Notes: generated by a model not told the origin, from the sequence alone. A stretch of 64,000 bases of DNA from JAJDXW01 sp965223775 (GCA_965223775.1 OZ245021.1:3844001-3908000); one strand, 5' to 3'. Counted from the first letter of the stretch, positions 8,402 through 18,035 are shown. Program-made: numbers and translations.

Positions 8402-9999
8402 TCGAACCCATCGCAGGCGTCGTCGGGGGGGTTGGGCTGTTCATCGCAGGGATGTGGCTCCTCACGGAGAATCTCAAGGCGCTGACGACCAGGCGGCTGC
8501 GCAGGAACGCGGGCCGGTTGACGGAGAACCGGTTCTCGGCCCTCGCCTGGGGAGCCCTCGCGGGCGCCATCACCCAGAGCATGTCCGCGATGACATTCAT
8601 CGTGATGAGCCTTCTGCGATCCGGGCTGATCACGCCCCGGGGGTCGCTCGCCCTGATCCTCGGCGGGTGCCTCGGCCTGACCGGCCTGGTCGTGATCGTC
8701 ACCTTCGACATCAAGGTGGTTTCGCTCTACGTGCTCGGGCTCGCCAGCGCGGTGGTGGTGAGCGAACGCTTGTCGAGGTTCAGGCGCGTGGCGGCGTCGT
8801 TCCTCGGCGGCGCCATGCTCATTCTCGGACTCGTTCTTCTCAAGGACGCCGCGGCACCGCTTGCCGAGCAGCCCTGGTTCCAGGACATGCTGGAAAGCAC
8901 CGGGGAATCGATCGCGCTTGCCTTTCTGATCGCCGCGTTCCTGACGTTCGTTGTCCAGTCCTCGAGCGTGGTCACCGTGCTCGGCATCAATCTCGCGGCG
9001 GTCGGGCTCATCTCGGTCGATCAGGCCATCATGATCATGTATGGGAGTATCTTCGGTTCGGGCGTAATTCTCTATGTGCTGTCAGCCGGTGTTGCGGGCC
9101 GGGCGCGTCAGGTGGCGATGTACCTCGTGGGCTACAACACGCTCACCTGCGCGGTGCTGGTTCCGCTGCTGTACTGCGAGATCCACTTCGGCATCCCCTT
9201 GGTGAAGGCGGCGGTCCTCGCATTGGACCTGGAGGTCGCCCATCAGCTCGCCGCCGTCTATGTCTTTCTCAACGTGTTTCTGTTGCCGGTGATGCTCGCA
9301 GGGCTCGAGTGGTCGGTCTCGGTGCTCGAGCGGCTCTGGCCGACCTCGCAGGCCGAGGAGCTCTCACGGCCGCAGTTCATTTACGACCATGCCTCCGTGG
9401 ACGTCGACACCTCCCTGATGCTCGTCGACCTGGAGCAGCGCCGTGCCGCAAGAAACCTGTCCCGGTTCTTCGATGCGGTGCGCCGTGGGGAGAGCGTCGG
9501 GCCGTTGCGCGACGCCACGCGGAAATTGCTCTCCGACGTCACGGAGTTCCTGGACGACCTTCAGCCACTTTATTCCATGTACGGTGTCGAGCGCCACAAT
9601 TCGATGCGGAATCGTCAGAAGCTCCTCGCCTGGCTGGAGGACTCGCTCGGAGCGCTGTGCGAGTCCCTGGCCGCTGGCGGCGACCAGCCGGCTCTCGCTC
9701 AGTTCCGGATGACCATTGGCGAGAGCGTCGACAGCGTGTTGCTTTCGCTGGTCGATGCGATGGAGTCCGATGACCGGGTGAGCTGGGACATCGCGAGACG
9801 CCTCACCGGCGATCGCGGCGAAATGATGCGCGAGATCCGGACGGAGTTTCTGAGAAGGGACCCGCCGTTGCAGCACACGGATTTCATCGACGTCATGCGG
9901 ATCACCAATGCCGTAGAGGAGACATTCTTCCTGTTCTCCAAGATCGAGAATGAGTTCAACCACGCCCCCAACGCGGAGGACCATGTCGCCCAGGCATGA
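8398..9999 (+). CDS. Na/Pi cotransporter family protein (NptA-like)
   Basis: A 533-aa membrane protein of the Na+/phosphate cotransporter II family. Two homologous membrane repeats are visible: one begins MIEPIAGVVGGVGLFIAGM with the core QSMSAMT near residue 60, the other has the canonical QSSSVVT near residue 186. The first repeat has lost the QSSS form. After about residue 320 a cytosolic PhoU-like helical region follows (residues 330-520, rich in Leu, Glu and Arg). The family imports phosphate or regulates phosphate efflux; PhoU-like tails usually control transport. The start overlaps the HU fragment, so its promoter is probably in the AT-rich patch upstream. Confidence 0.9.
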   Translation: MIEPIAGVVGGVGLFIAGMWLLTENLKALTTRRLRRNAGRLTENRFSALAWGALAGAITQSMSAMTFIVMSLLRSGLITPRGSLALILGGCLGLTGLVVIVTFDIKVVSLYVLGLASAVVVSERLSRFRRVAASFLGGAMLILGLVLLKDAAAPLAEQPWFQDMLESTGESIALAFLIAAFLTFVVQSSSVVTVLGINLAAVGLISVDQAIMIMYGSIFGSGVILYVLSAGVAGRARQVAMYLVGYNTLTCAVLVPLLYCEIHFGIPLVKAAVLALDLEVAHQLAAVYVFLNVFLLPVMLAGLEWSVSVLERLWPTSQAEELSRPQFIYDHASVDVDTSLMLVDLEQRRAARNLSRFFDAVRRGESVGPLRDATRKLLSDVTEFLDDLQPLYSMYGVERHNSMRNRQKLLAWLEDSLGALCESLAAGGDQPALAQFRMTIGESVDSVLLSLVDAMESDDRVSWDIARRLTGDRGEMMREIRTEFLRRDPPLQHTDFIDVMRITNAVEETFFLFSKIENEFNHAPNAEDHVAQA

Positions 10000-10211
10000 T
10001 CCCGGCGGTCGCGAATACGTTCAGGCAATGCGTGCCTCGGGTCGCCAGCGATGCCGACCGACTCTCGGCTGACCGCCACCGCTACACTCCAAGTCGCCTC
10101 TCCTGGAAGCCCATCCCATCCGATTTGATGACGGGCAGCTCTCTCTCGTTCGTTTCGCCCGTCGCGGTTGTCGAATCGTATCTCGCCCAGCGAGTTCCGA
10201 AGACCCCGAGC

Positions 10212-12665
10212 CTATAGAACAGTGTCGTCCGAGCGCTCGTATCCAATGGCTCGATAGCCCGTAACCCTGCGTTCGTACATCCTCGCCAGGACAGGAACTC
10301 GCCGATCCACATAGTCGTAGATCCGCACCTCGGTCTTCCCCGGATGCAATCGATGCAGCCGTCCTGTGTATTGCACGACGGTGCCCCGCCACGAGACCGG
10401 CATGGTCAGGAACAAGGTGTCCAGTCTCGCGTCGTCGAAGCCCTCCCCGATGTACCGCCCTGTCGCGAGGACCAGGAACTCCTCGCCATCGGGGATGGCG
10501 GCCAGAGCCGCCAGCGCCTCCCGGCGTTTCTTCGCGCCGACACCTCCCTGCAGCACAATCAGGTGCTTGGTGAACGCGCGCAGGCGACCAGCGAGAAAAT
10601 CGAGATGGTCCTTTCGCTCGGTGAGCACGAGGGGCGAACGCCCGGCGGCGAGCGAGCCGATGATGTCGTTCAGGATGAGGTCGTTTCGCCGTTCGTCGCC
10701 CGCGAGCGAGCGGTAGATGCGCTGGATTGGGAGATCGGTCTCACCCGTCAACTCGAATTCCGTCTCCCTGACGACCAACCGGCGCGCGAAGGGGGAGGCG
10801 GCTGACGACGACCTGCGGTCGACGACGTACCGCGCGGGACCGAGCTGCATCTCGAAAATCGGATGCTGCCCGTCGCGGCGCTTCGGGGTGGCGGTCAGCC
10901 CGGTTACGTATCGTGCCCGGACCTCGCTCAGAACCTGCTCGAATGACGAAGCGGACACGTGGTGGCATTCGTCCACGACCACGTGACCGTAACCGGCCAC
11001 CAGGTCGGCGACCGTGCCCCCGCGCACGAGACTCTGGAACATGGCGACATCGATCACCCCGGTCGCGCGGCGCTTGCCGTCACCGATTCGGCCGATGGAC
11101 CTGGGGTCGACGTCGAGGAACATCGCAAGCTGCGCGACCCACTGTTCGAGGAGCGGTCGGAGGTGCACCAACACGAGCGTGTTCCGGGCACGTTCGGCGA
11201 TCATGCGAATGCCGGCCACCGTCTTGCCCACGCCCGGCGGCGCGACCAGGACTCCAATGTCATGGGCCCGGAGCGCGCGCACCGCGTGTTCCTGAAGCTC
11301 CGTCGAAGTGCCGTGGAATCGGTGCTCGATGGAGTGTCCGTCCTCGCGTTGTTCGTCGATCTCGAGCGTCGCACCCAACGTTTGGAGCAACGCAGTTGCG
11401 TCGTCGACGCACCCGCGCGGAAGCGCGACATGCCGGGGGAAGTCCTCCGCGCGGTAGATGATTCGAGGGGTGCGCGCGGTTGAGAGCCGCAACCGCTGCT
11501 TCTGGTAGAAATCAGGATTCTGGAAGGCAGCAAGGCGCCTGAGCGCGTTGATGAGCGACGACGGCAGACCGGCCTTGCTGATGAACAGCCGCTGCGCCAA
11601 GGTGGCTTCGACGCGGGTCGGGACGGGTTCCTTGACGGCCGGCACCACCGGAATCGAACGGCGCGACGGTGGGATAAGCCAAGGCGCCGCCGCATCCTCT
11701 TCTTCGAGTCCGCTCGTGCGGACCCCGAGCACCTCTCCGCTCCGCTGGGCGTCGGCGGCGACGCGTTCAACGGTGGAGGCCGCAATGCGTTGCACGCCGG
11801 CCAAGTAGGCCCATTGGTCGGGAAAGGGGTCGAAGTCCTCGTCGATGAGTACGGTGTTGTCCTTCGCGCGCGGCCCGTGCTGCAGCGGTAGCGCAATCAG
11901 GTTGCCGAAGCCACCGCGAGGCATGGTGTCCTGATTCGGAAACAACCGGTCGTAGGAAGTCATGTCCAGACCATGACGCCTCGACATCGCCTGAGTAATC
12001 AGATAGCAGCCCATTCGCCGGGCCACCGCCGCGGACACTGGCGCATCGAAGAAGAACCACGCATGCGCCCCGTTGCCGGAGCGCGACCGTTCGACCGCGA
12101 CGGGTAGTCCGGCGCCTCTGCAGGCGTCCCGGAATGCGGCGACATCCTTCTTCCATTCCGCCTTGTCGAAGTCCGCCGCAAGGAACCAGCACGTCTCATC
12201 GGCAAGAAGGGGATAGACGCCGGCGACATGGCGTCCCTGGAGGTGGTCCAGTATCACGCGGTCGCTCACCGGCACGAACGCTTGATTCGGACATTCCCCG
12301 CAACGCACGCGCGGCTTCTCGCACACGCCGGGCGTCCATTCATTGCTGCACGCCGGGGAATAGCCCGTGTGTCCGGTCTTGGTGCTCGTCCACAGCACCG
12401 GAAAGACATCGTCCCGGCCTCGAAACAGGGAGCGAAACAAGGCCACCTTTTCGGGTCCAGTCAGCGGGACAACATCCCCGGTAAACGCCGATTGTCCGGG
12501 GGGGTTCCGTTTCGCGCCGTCGAGCGCCTCGAGGTGCGCCGTGAGGTGCTCGAGCGAATGTTTCGCTACATCCCGCCGTCGCTCGAACTCCTCGAGCTCG
12601 TGCTGCTTGCGAGCAATCGCATCCATCAACGCCCGTATTCTCTCGTCCGAGGTGGAAGGCGGCAT
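10212..12665 (-). CDS. TOTE-type archaeo-eukaryotic primase fused to SF2 helicase
   Basis: An 817-aa conflict-system protein. Residues 1-50 look coiled-coil. A Cys cluster follows (CSNEW, GVCEKPRVRCGECPN), likely zinc-binding. The AEP primase core shows FLAADFD (catalytic Asp pair), then ERSRSGNGAHAWFFF and DRLFPNQD. The helicase half has Walker A APPGVGKT, DECHH, TATPKR and the arginine-finger motif QYTGRLHRLH. AEP-TOTE proteins are proposed nucleic-acid-targeting defence effectors; no mechanism can be seen here. ATG 12665 is used, but GTG 12710 with AGGA upstream is an equal alternative. No fused nuclease domain is visible. It neighbours AbiE remnants and tRNA-Lys. Confidence 0.85.
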   Translation of the reverse strand: MPPSTSDERIRALMDAIARKQHELEEFERRRDVAKHSLEHLTAHLEALDGAKRNPPGQSAFTGDVVPLTGPEKVALFRSLFRGRDDVFPVLWTSTKTGHTGYSPACSNEWTPGVCEKPRVRCGECPNQAFVPVSDRVILDHLQGRHVAGVYPLLADETCWFLAADFDKAEWKKDVAAFRDACRGAGLPVAVERSRSGNGAHAWFFFDAPVSAAVARRMGCYLITQAMSRRHGLDMTSYDRLFPNQDTMPRGGFGNLIALPLQHGPRAKDNTVLIDEDFDPFPDQWAYLAGVQRIAASTVERVAADAQRSGEVLGVRTSGLEEEDAAAPWLIPPSRRSIPVVPAVKEPVPTRVEATLAQRLFISKAGLPSSLINALRRLAAFQNPDFYQKQRLRLSTARTPRIIYRAEDFPRHVALPRGCVDDATALLQTLGATLEIDEQREDGHSIEHRFHGTSTELQEHAVRALRAHDIGVLVAPPGVGKTVAGIRMIAERARNTLVLVHLRPLLEQWVAQLAMFLDVDPRSIGRIGDGKRRATGVIDVAMFQSLVRGGTVADLVAGYGHVVVDECHHVSASSFEQVLSEVRARYVTGLTATPKRRDGQHPIFEMQLGPARYVVDRRSSSAASPFARRLVVRETEFELTGETDLPIQRIYRSLAGDERRNDLILNDIIGSLAAGRSPLVLTERKDHLDFLAGRLRAFTKHLIVLQGGVGAKKRREALAALAAIPDGEEFLVLATGRYIGEGFDDARLDTLFLTMPVSWRGTVVQYTGRLHRLHPGKTEVRIYDYVDRRVPVLARMYERRVTGYRAIGYERSDDTVL

Positions 12666-13164
12666 TGTGTCCCATCCAGCAAACAGCGGGTCGGCGAGAC
12701 CCTGCGTCACATCGGATCCTGAATACCGGCGGCGAACGATGCAACTCGTGTGGCCGACGTCCGATCAGGAGTTCATCACGGCGTCTGGACCGTCGTTCAC
12801 GATGTTCGAGGTCGTATGTCTTCGAGCAGACGTCCATGGCAGGGCCTCCGAACGTCAGTCTCATGACGTGATTCGATGAAGGTACCGCCCACAAAGTTTT
12901 CGACGCGACAAGGATTCACTTGCGGTGCCATTTCCGCGATCGCAAACGTTGGTCGAAGTCCTGACCGAGCAGCCTTCGCTTCCCCGGGCTGTATGAAGAT
13001 CAGGCCCGTCGGTACCATCAACCTCCATGCGCCTGCACGCGCCGAACCGCCTTCCGGCAGCCTCCTCGACGTTCGCCTCGAGCCGCCCCGAGGGCCTCAG
13101 GAGATACGCCTTGTCCTCGACTCTTGTTCCGGCGCCGGTCGCTCGAATACCCGGGGCATTGCCG
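12666..13164. other. intergenic region without recognisable gene
   Basis: About 500 bp between the primase-helicase and the AbiEii remnant. Short open frames exist on both strands, but none has a recognisable motif or convincing start. It probably contains the helicase promoter and decayed sequence. Confidence 0.5.
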
Positions 13165-13324
13165 TCACTCAAACAAGCTTTCCAGCGCGCGCCGCTGCAC
13201 CGCATGCTTCTCGGGGTTGGCTTGCTATGGCCGTGCCGCCCTTGAGCGCGAACACCGCCTCCGTCGCGATGTCCGGCAGCACGCTCAGCAGCAGGCGAAC
13301 CTGTGCCACGTACCGATCAAGCAT
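13165..13324 (-). pseudogene. AbiEii/AbiGii nucleotidyltransferase toxin, internally deleted remnant
   Basis: Reading leftwards from ATG 13324: MLDRYVAQVRLLLSVLPD, then FALKGGTAI. This is the N-terminus of the AbiEii nucleotidyltransferase toxin, including the Lys-Gly-Gly motif. About 34 codons later the frame breaks and a second frame gives NPEKHAVQRRALESLFE and a stop at 13165-13167, which resembles the normal C-terminus. The roughly 200 central residues, including the catalytic Asp pair, are missing. The ATG overlaps the antitoxin stop (ATGCTTGA), the usual coupled layout. Confidence 0.8.
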
Positions 13325-13823
13325 CGCCGTTTGCCCTTGCGGGATTCCTGGGCACCAATGCTTCCGGCACGTAGATGCGGTAAGTCGGGTGAAGCTTGCC
13401 GCCCTCTACAAGAGCCCGCGGGCCGGACCCAAGGTCGATCTTCGAGGCATTCAGATACTTGCGCCATCCATGCTCGTGTCTGTCCGCGAAGACAAGGAAC
13501 AGCCGGCGCACCTTCACGCTGCGGCAGGCAGTCAGCAGCGCCATGAGTTGCTTTGGCCTAAGCGACACCAGTCCCTCGAAAATCTTGTCCAGGTTCTCGA
13601 AGCTTGCACGGTGTGGCAGCTCGTCGAGCGCCTCGAGGATGGCACGTTCCGGAGACGATGCCTTGATGGGCCAGCGCCACACGTCGACCGATGCTCCGCT
13701 TGACTTGGCCTCGAGGCCGGCATCGTCGATGCCGACCGGATCCTCGCCGAACAGTGTGCGCCGACGCACGACGATTTGCGTTTGCATCGGCAGCCGTTTC
13801 AGCCAGGACGGCACCTCGCCGTA
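13317..13823 (-). pseudogene. AbiEi-family antitoxin, 5'-truncated remnant
   Basis: From about 13823 to the stop at 13317 the protein reads YGEVPSWLKRLPMQTQIVVR, DVWRWPIKASSPERAILEAL, SVKVRRLFLVFADRHEHGW and GGKLHPTYRIYVPE. This is the middle and C-terminal part of a type IV AbiEi antitoxin. The N-terminal winged-helix DNA-binding domain is not present in frame; upstream DNA is split over other frames. The cognate AbiEii toxin downstream is also broken, so the module is dead. Confidence 0.8.
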
Positions 13824-14361
13824 GTCGTTGGGGGCAGCACCCGCCACCGGTAGTTGAAGGTGACGTCGCGCTCCTCGGTTCTCCGCCCGTTGACGATGGT
13901 GATCTGCGTGGAGACGCTGGGGCTGACGCCGAGATAGGTCACCCGTGACCTGCGGCTGAACTGGCCGGGCGCAGCTCTCGCGCTCAACCTGCTCGAGGAG
14001 ATCGAACAGCTGCGCCTCGAGCACCGTACGGCGAGGCATTTCGTCGAGAGGACGCAGACCCGGAATCGCTGACCGTGGTCTCGGAAAACAAGTATGCACG
14101 CACGCGCCGTCAGGGTGCTCCTTGCAGGCAATTGCGACGGCGACGTTGACGATGAACGGGTGACGGTTCGTCGGTAATCGCAGCGATCGTCAACGTCCGA
14201 ATTCGAGTCCCGAACAGCGCATCGCACGCGGATCGGCGCCGTGAATCATCACTCAGGCGCTGCATGCCACGACCGGGATTGGATTCCGGATGATTCCCAA
14301 TGGATTCCCAGTTCGTTTCTCGCGGGAAGAGCGGGAATCATCAATATTTTCCAACATTTAT
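13824..14361. other. degenerate region between AbiEi remnant and tRNA-Lys
   Basis: Leftward reading shows disconnected coding-like pieces in different frames: MPRRTVLEAQLFDLLEQVER from 14039, then VTYLGVSPSVSTQITIVNG and EERDVTFNYRW from about 13943. They are not recognised as AbiEi and may be from another lost gene. The final 130 bp before the tRNA hold GATTCC-rich short repeats and an AT-rich tract, with nothing else recognisable. Confidence 0.45.
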
Positions 14362-14437
<76 letters not shown>

Positions 14438-14549
14438 CGGCGGAATAGTGAAGCACCGATGAGGGGCCCGCCGCAAGTGCCGGGGGCGGCCCCCGGCTCG
14501 TCGCGGAGGTGACGTCGGGGTCCGGTCCGGAGGGTCGGGACGAGGCGAA

Positions 14550-14993
14550 TCACCGCGCATCGTCGAGGGGGCGGTCGATCGCCCAGAGATAGCCGTCCGG
14601 ATCAAGAATGAAGACTTCCCGCACGCCGTGCGGCTTGTCCATTGCTCCGGCGAGGATCGGGTCTCCTCGTTCGTGGGCCGCCGCTTCGGCCGCGTCAGGG
14701 TCCGCGTCGTGCAGGCGGATCTCCGCCCCGATCCCCCGCGGATCGTCGGCCGCGAGGCTGCCGTGGAGCGGGTGGTCGCGATAGGTGTGGTCGGCGTGGA
14801 GCATCCACTCCGACGGGCCGTGGCGGAGCACCGCGAAGTCGGGATCGGAGTAGACCGGCTCGACGCCGAGCACTTCCCGGGCGAAGGCGAGCGCACGCCC
14901 GACGTCGCGGACGAGGAGGTTCACCGTGAGCCCCCGCAGGGAGCGCCCGTATTCGTCGGCCGGCATCCACGGGTCGCCCTGCCGGAGCTTCAT
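14550..14993 (-). CDS. VOC family (glyoxalase/dioxygenase-fold) protein
   Basis: A 147-aa single-domain vicinal-oxygen-chelate protein. LTVNLLVRDVGRALAFAREV begins the first beta-alpha-beta unit, and EVFILDPDGYLWAIDRPL is the typical second-module end with the metal-ligand Glu region. The ATG at 14993 follows AGGAAGG six bases upstream. It lies 36 bp after the PhyH gene on the same strand and is probably its operon partner. Such proteins may be lyases, isomerases, ring-cleavage dioxygenases or resistance proteins; no substrate can be assigned. Confidence 0.8.
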   Translation of the reverse strand: MKLRQGDPWMPADEYGRSLRGLTVNLLVRDVGRALAFAREVLGVEPVYSDPDFAVLRHGPSEWMLHADHTYRDHPLHGSLAADDPRGIGAEIRLHDADPDAAEAAAHERGDPILAGAMDKPHGVREVFILDPDGYLWAIDRPLDDAR

Positions 14994-15029
14994 CCGGAAC
15001 CTTCCTGCGTGCTCGGGGGCGCCGCCCGC

Positions 15030-15866
15030 CTAGACGACTGGCCGCACCCGCTCGGCATCGCGGAAGAGGATGTCGCGGAGCGCCCCGCTCGCCCGCTCGT
15101 GGAAGGCGAGCGCGTCGGGGTCGAAGTCCCGCTCCGGGACAGGAGTGAGGTGAAAGTGTCCGTACCGGTCCTCTCCGCGCACCAGCGCCGCACTGTCCCA
15201 CTCACCGGCCGTCTGCCGGGTGCGGGTCGAGATGTAGTGCATCGAGATCCCAATCCGCCGGTCACCGGTACGGTTCGGACCGGAGGCGTGGGCGAGCCCG
15301 ACGTTGTGAAGCGAAGCCTGCCCCGGAGCGAGGGCCATCGACACCGTCTTCGATTCGTCGACCTCCACCGCGATCTCCTGGCCCCGGGTGAGCAGGTTGT
15401 CGTCGTGGTACTCGTCCCGGTGCGGAAGGACCGGTTCGACGTGGCTCCCGGGCAGCACCCGCATGCAGCCGCTCTCCTCGGCCGCCGGCGAAAGCGCGAG
15501 CCAAGCGGTGATCAGCTCGGAGGTATCGAGCCCCCAGTAGCGGACGTCCTGGTGCCACGAGACGAAGCTCGGGCTGTCCGCCTCCTTGATCCAGAAGATG
15601 GTGTTCCAGCAGAGGATGTCGGGGCCGATGAGGTCCTCGACCGCATCGAGGATCCGCGGGTGGCGCATGAGATCGTCCACCCACTTGAACAGGAGGTGCG
15701 ACTTGCTGCGCTGCGGGCCGTGGACGGGCTGCCCCTGCGCCGCTTCGAACGCTTCGAGCCGCGTGCGATTGGCGGCGACTTCGCCGGCGTCGAGCACGTC
15801 GATGGGGAAGTGGTAGCCGTCCTCGCGATACTGGTCGACGGCCGCCTGAGCCAGCAGCTTCGCCAT
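15030..15866 (-). CDS. phytanoyl-CoA dioxygenase (PhyH) family protein
   Basis: A 278-aa Fe(II)/2-oxoglutarate oxygenase. The facial triad is visible as HxD in SWHQDVRYWG near residue 105 and the distal His in GLAHASGPNRTGDRR near residue 195, whose Arg would bind 2-oxoglutarate. Family members hydroxylate acyl-CoAs or small polar molecules; close bacterial forms act on diverse natural products. ATG 15866 has GGGAG upstream. It follows pcaG by about 95 bp and precedes the VOC gene, all leftward, but there is no direct biochemical link to protocatechuate visible. Confidence 0.85.
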   Translation of the reverse strand: MAKLLAQAAVDQYREDGYHFPIDVLDAGEVAANRTRLEAFEAAQGQPVHGPQRSKSHLLFKWVDDLMRHPRILDAVEDLIGPDILCWNTIFWIKEADSPSFVSWHQDVRYWGLDTSELITAWLALSPAAEESGCMRVLPGSHVEPVLPHRDEYHDDNLLTRGQEIAVEVDESKTVSMALAPGQASLHNVGLAHASGPNRTGDRRIGISMHYISTRTRQTAGEWDSAALVRGEDRYGHFHLTPVPERDFDPDALAFHERASGALRDILFRDAERVRPVV

Positions 15867-15961
15867 GGAATCTCCCTCGCTTCGCCGCCTGGGCGGAGCC
15901 TACCACACACACCGTCCATCCGGCGGTCGCGTGCCGCCGTTCGCCCGAGAGACGGGCCGGT

Positions 15962-16573
15962 TCAGAAATCGAAAAACACCGTCTCGTCCGGCCCTTGCAG
16001 GCGAATCTCGAAGCGATACAGGAGCGGAATCGGACTCCGGCGCGCGCCGTCGAGGACTGCCACGAGCGTGTCCCGCCGGGCGGGTTCGACGGCGGAGAGG
16101 ACCGGGTCGATCGCGTTCGCCTCGGACTCGTCGGAGAAATAGACCCGGGTGTAGAGGTGATTGAGCAGACCCCGGGCGAATACGAGAAGATTGAGGTGCG
16201 GCGCCTGCCGCGCGTTTCCGCGTCCCGGCACCGGCCCCGGCTTCACGGACTCGAAGCGGAACCTCCCCGCCGCGTCCGTCCCGGTTCGGCCGAAGCCGTG
16301 GAAACCGGGGTCGAGGGGCGCATCCTCGCGGGCGTCCGCCGCATGGTCGTAGCGCCCGTTCGCGTTCGCCTGCCAGACCTCGATCATCGCATCGGGGACG
16401 GGGTCGCCGGTGCCGTCGAGCACCCTGCCCTGGACGCGGACCCGGGTCCCCACGGCCCCGGGCGCGGCGAGCGTGGCCCGGTCGGACCGAAGGAGCGCCG
16501 GCGAGAAGAACGGTCCGATCGTCTGCGACGGGGTCTGGACGCGGCGCGGGCTGGCCGGCGGGCGGGCGGTCAT
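15962..16573 (-). CDS. pcaG: protocatechuate 3,4-dioxygenase alpha subunit
   Basis: A 203-aa intradiol dioxygenase alpha subunit. With PcaH it cleaves protocatechuate to 3-carboxy-cis,cis-muconate in the beta-ketoadipate pathway. The N-terminus PSQTIGPFFSPAL, the segment MIEVWQANANGRYDH and GFGRTGTDAAGRFRFESVKP are diagnostic. As in other alpha subunits, the four iron ligands are not all kept; they lie in PcaH. It starts 69 bp after pcaH. The rest of the beta-ketoadipate genes are not in the window. Confidence 0.92.
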   Translation of the reverse strand: MTARPPASPRRVQTPSQTIGPFFSPALLRSDRATLAAPGAVGTRVRVQGRVLDGTGDPVPDAMIEVWQANANGRYDHAADAREDAPLDPGFHGFGRTGTDAAGRFRFESVKPGPVPGRGNARQAPHLNLLVFARGLLNHLYTRVYFSDESEANAIDPVLSAVEPARRDTLVAVLDGARRSPIPLLYRFEIRLQGPDETVFFDF

Positions 16574-16642
16574 CTCCCGGATACCTCGAATCGGGACAGC
16601 CGAACGGACGGATTCCCCATGGGCCGGGGCCGCGCCGACGCG

Positions 16643-17353
16643 CTACGCGAGCGGCGGGGTATCGAGACGGCCCCGCAGCACGATGTCCCACTCATATCCG
16701 AGCGCCCGTCCGGGCTCGGTGACCTCGAGCGAGAACCCGGCCACGAGGCGCCCCCGGGCCGCCTCGCCGGGCACGCTCTGCAGGACCGGGTCGAGAGCGA
16801 GCAACGGGTCGCCCGGGAAATACATCTGGGTGATGAGCCGGGTCGCCCACGCCGGTCCGAACAGCGAGAAATGAATGTGGGCAGGCCGCCATGCGTTGTG
16901 GTGATTCGCCCACGGATAGGCACCGGGCTTGACGGTGACGAAACGGTAGCGCCCCTCCCCGTCCGTGTGCATCCGGCCTTCGCCGGAGAAGTTGGGATCG
17001 AGCGGCGCGTCGTGCCCGTCGGAAAGATGCCGGTAGCGCCCCGCCGCGTTCGTCTGCCAGATCTCGATGAGCGTACCGGGAACCGGCCGTGCGCTCTCGT
17101 CGAGGACCCGTCCGCTCACGACGATCCGTTCGCCCTGGGGCTCCCCGCCCGCCCGCGCGTTGCGGGTCAGGTCCGCGTCCTCGCCGCGCGGGCCGGACAG
17201 CACGCCCGGGCCGGTGATCTCCGACAGGGTCTGACCGATGGCCACCGGCGAACGGCTCGGCGCCCGGTTCGCGGTCGAGCCGTAGCCGTCGGCGCGGTTC
17301 GGCGGATGGGAGTCCGCGTCGCGCGGCCGGAAAACGTTCCCTGGTTCCGTCAT
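16643..17353 (-). CDS. pcaH: protocatechuate 3,4-dioxygenase beta subunit
   Basis: A 236-aa catalytic subunit. LIEIWQTNAAGRYRHLSD supplies the first Tyr ligand region, and KPGAYPWANHHNAWRPAHIH supplies the second Tyr and the two His ligands of the non-haem Fe(III). ATG 17353 is used; the GTG immediately before it gives a one-residue longer protein and no clear ribosome site distinguishes them. It heads a leftward group pcaH-pcaG-PhyH-VOC and is divergent from hiuH across a spacer of about 320 bp. Confidence 0.92.
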   Translation of the reverse strand: MTEPGNVFRPRDADSHPPNRADGYGSTANRAPSRSPVAIGQTLSEITGPGVLSGPRGEDADLTRNARAGGEPQGERIVVSGRVLDESARPVPGTLIEIWQTNAAGRYRHLSDGHDAPLDPNFSGEGRMHTDGEGRYRFVTVKPGAYPWANHHNAWRPAHIHFSLFGPAWATRLITQMYFPGDPLLALDPVLQSVPGEAARGRLVAGFSLEVTEPGRALGYEWDIVLRGRLDTPPLA

Positions 17354-17672
17354 CACGAGTGGGTCAGGAAGCGAGGCGGAGGCCGATCGCGACCCGCGGT
17401 GCGTGGATTTCGCCTCGGCGTTCGCGCATCACGGCTCCTCACCGTTGTTCAAGTGCGCGATGATGCGCGGGGGACGGACGCTTGGCAAGGCCGGACGGAC
17501 GGACGCGCCGCGGCGCCGCCGCGCCGGCTCGCGCCACCGTACACGTCCTTCGACCGCGGCCGGTGCGGCTCTTGGCCTCGAGCCTCCTTTGTGCGGCCTG
17601 CCCGCGGCTGGGATAATCGCCCGGAGGCCGGGCGCGGCGGCCGGCCATGGACGAGAGAGGGAAGAGGCGGGA
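17354..17672. other. divergent intergenic region pcaH/hiuH
   Basis: About 320 bp of GC-rich spacer between the leftward pcaHG group and the rightward purine operon. It must contain both promoters. I see no convincing -35/-10 pair, riboswitch or long inverted repeat, and an open frame from 17403 into hiuH lacks coding character. Confidence 0.5.
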
Positions 17673-18032
17673 ATGGGCCGACTGACCACCCATGTGCTGG
17701 ACACGATGGCAGGAGCCCCGGCGGCCGGCCTCGCCATCGAGCTCTGGGAGATCCGGGGGCCGGGCGAGGCTCCGCGGCGCCTCGCAGCAGCGGTCACCAA
17801 TGCCGACGGGCGCACCGACGGCCCCCTCCTCGAAGGCGAAGCCCTTGCCGCCGGCCGCTACGAGCTCCGCTTCCACGCCGGCGAGTACCTGCGGGCACGC
17901 CACGGCATCGAGGCGGACCCGCTCTTTCTCGACGAAGTTCCGGTCCGATTCGGCATTGCCGACCCCGCGCAGCACTTTCACGTCCCGTTGCTGCTCTCGG
18001 CCTACGGGTACTCGACCTACCGGGGAAGCTGA
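17673..18032 (+). CDS. hiuH: 5-hydroxyisourate hydrolase
   Basis: A 119-aa transthyretin-related protein that opens 5-hydroxyisourate to OHCU, the step after urate oxidation. LTTHVLDTMAGAPAAGLAI at the N-terminus carries the conserved His; the Arg motif is EIRGPG...RRLAAAVTNADGR; the C-terminus ends in the diagnostic YRGS tetrapeptide. ATG 17673 fits the family start; the open frame upstream is not conserved. It begins the purine operon, followed after 3 bp by xdhA. Confidence 0.95.
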   Translation: MGRLTTHVLDTMAGAPAAGLAIELWEIRGPGEAPRRLAAAVTNADGRTDGPLLEGEALAAGRYELRFHAGEYLRARHGIEADPLFLDEVPVRFGIADPAQHFHVPLLLSAYGYSTYRGS

Positions 18033-18035
18033 GCC

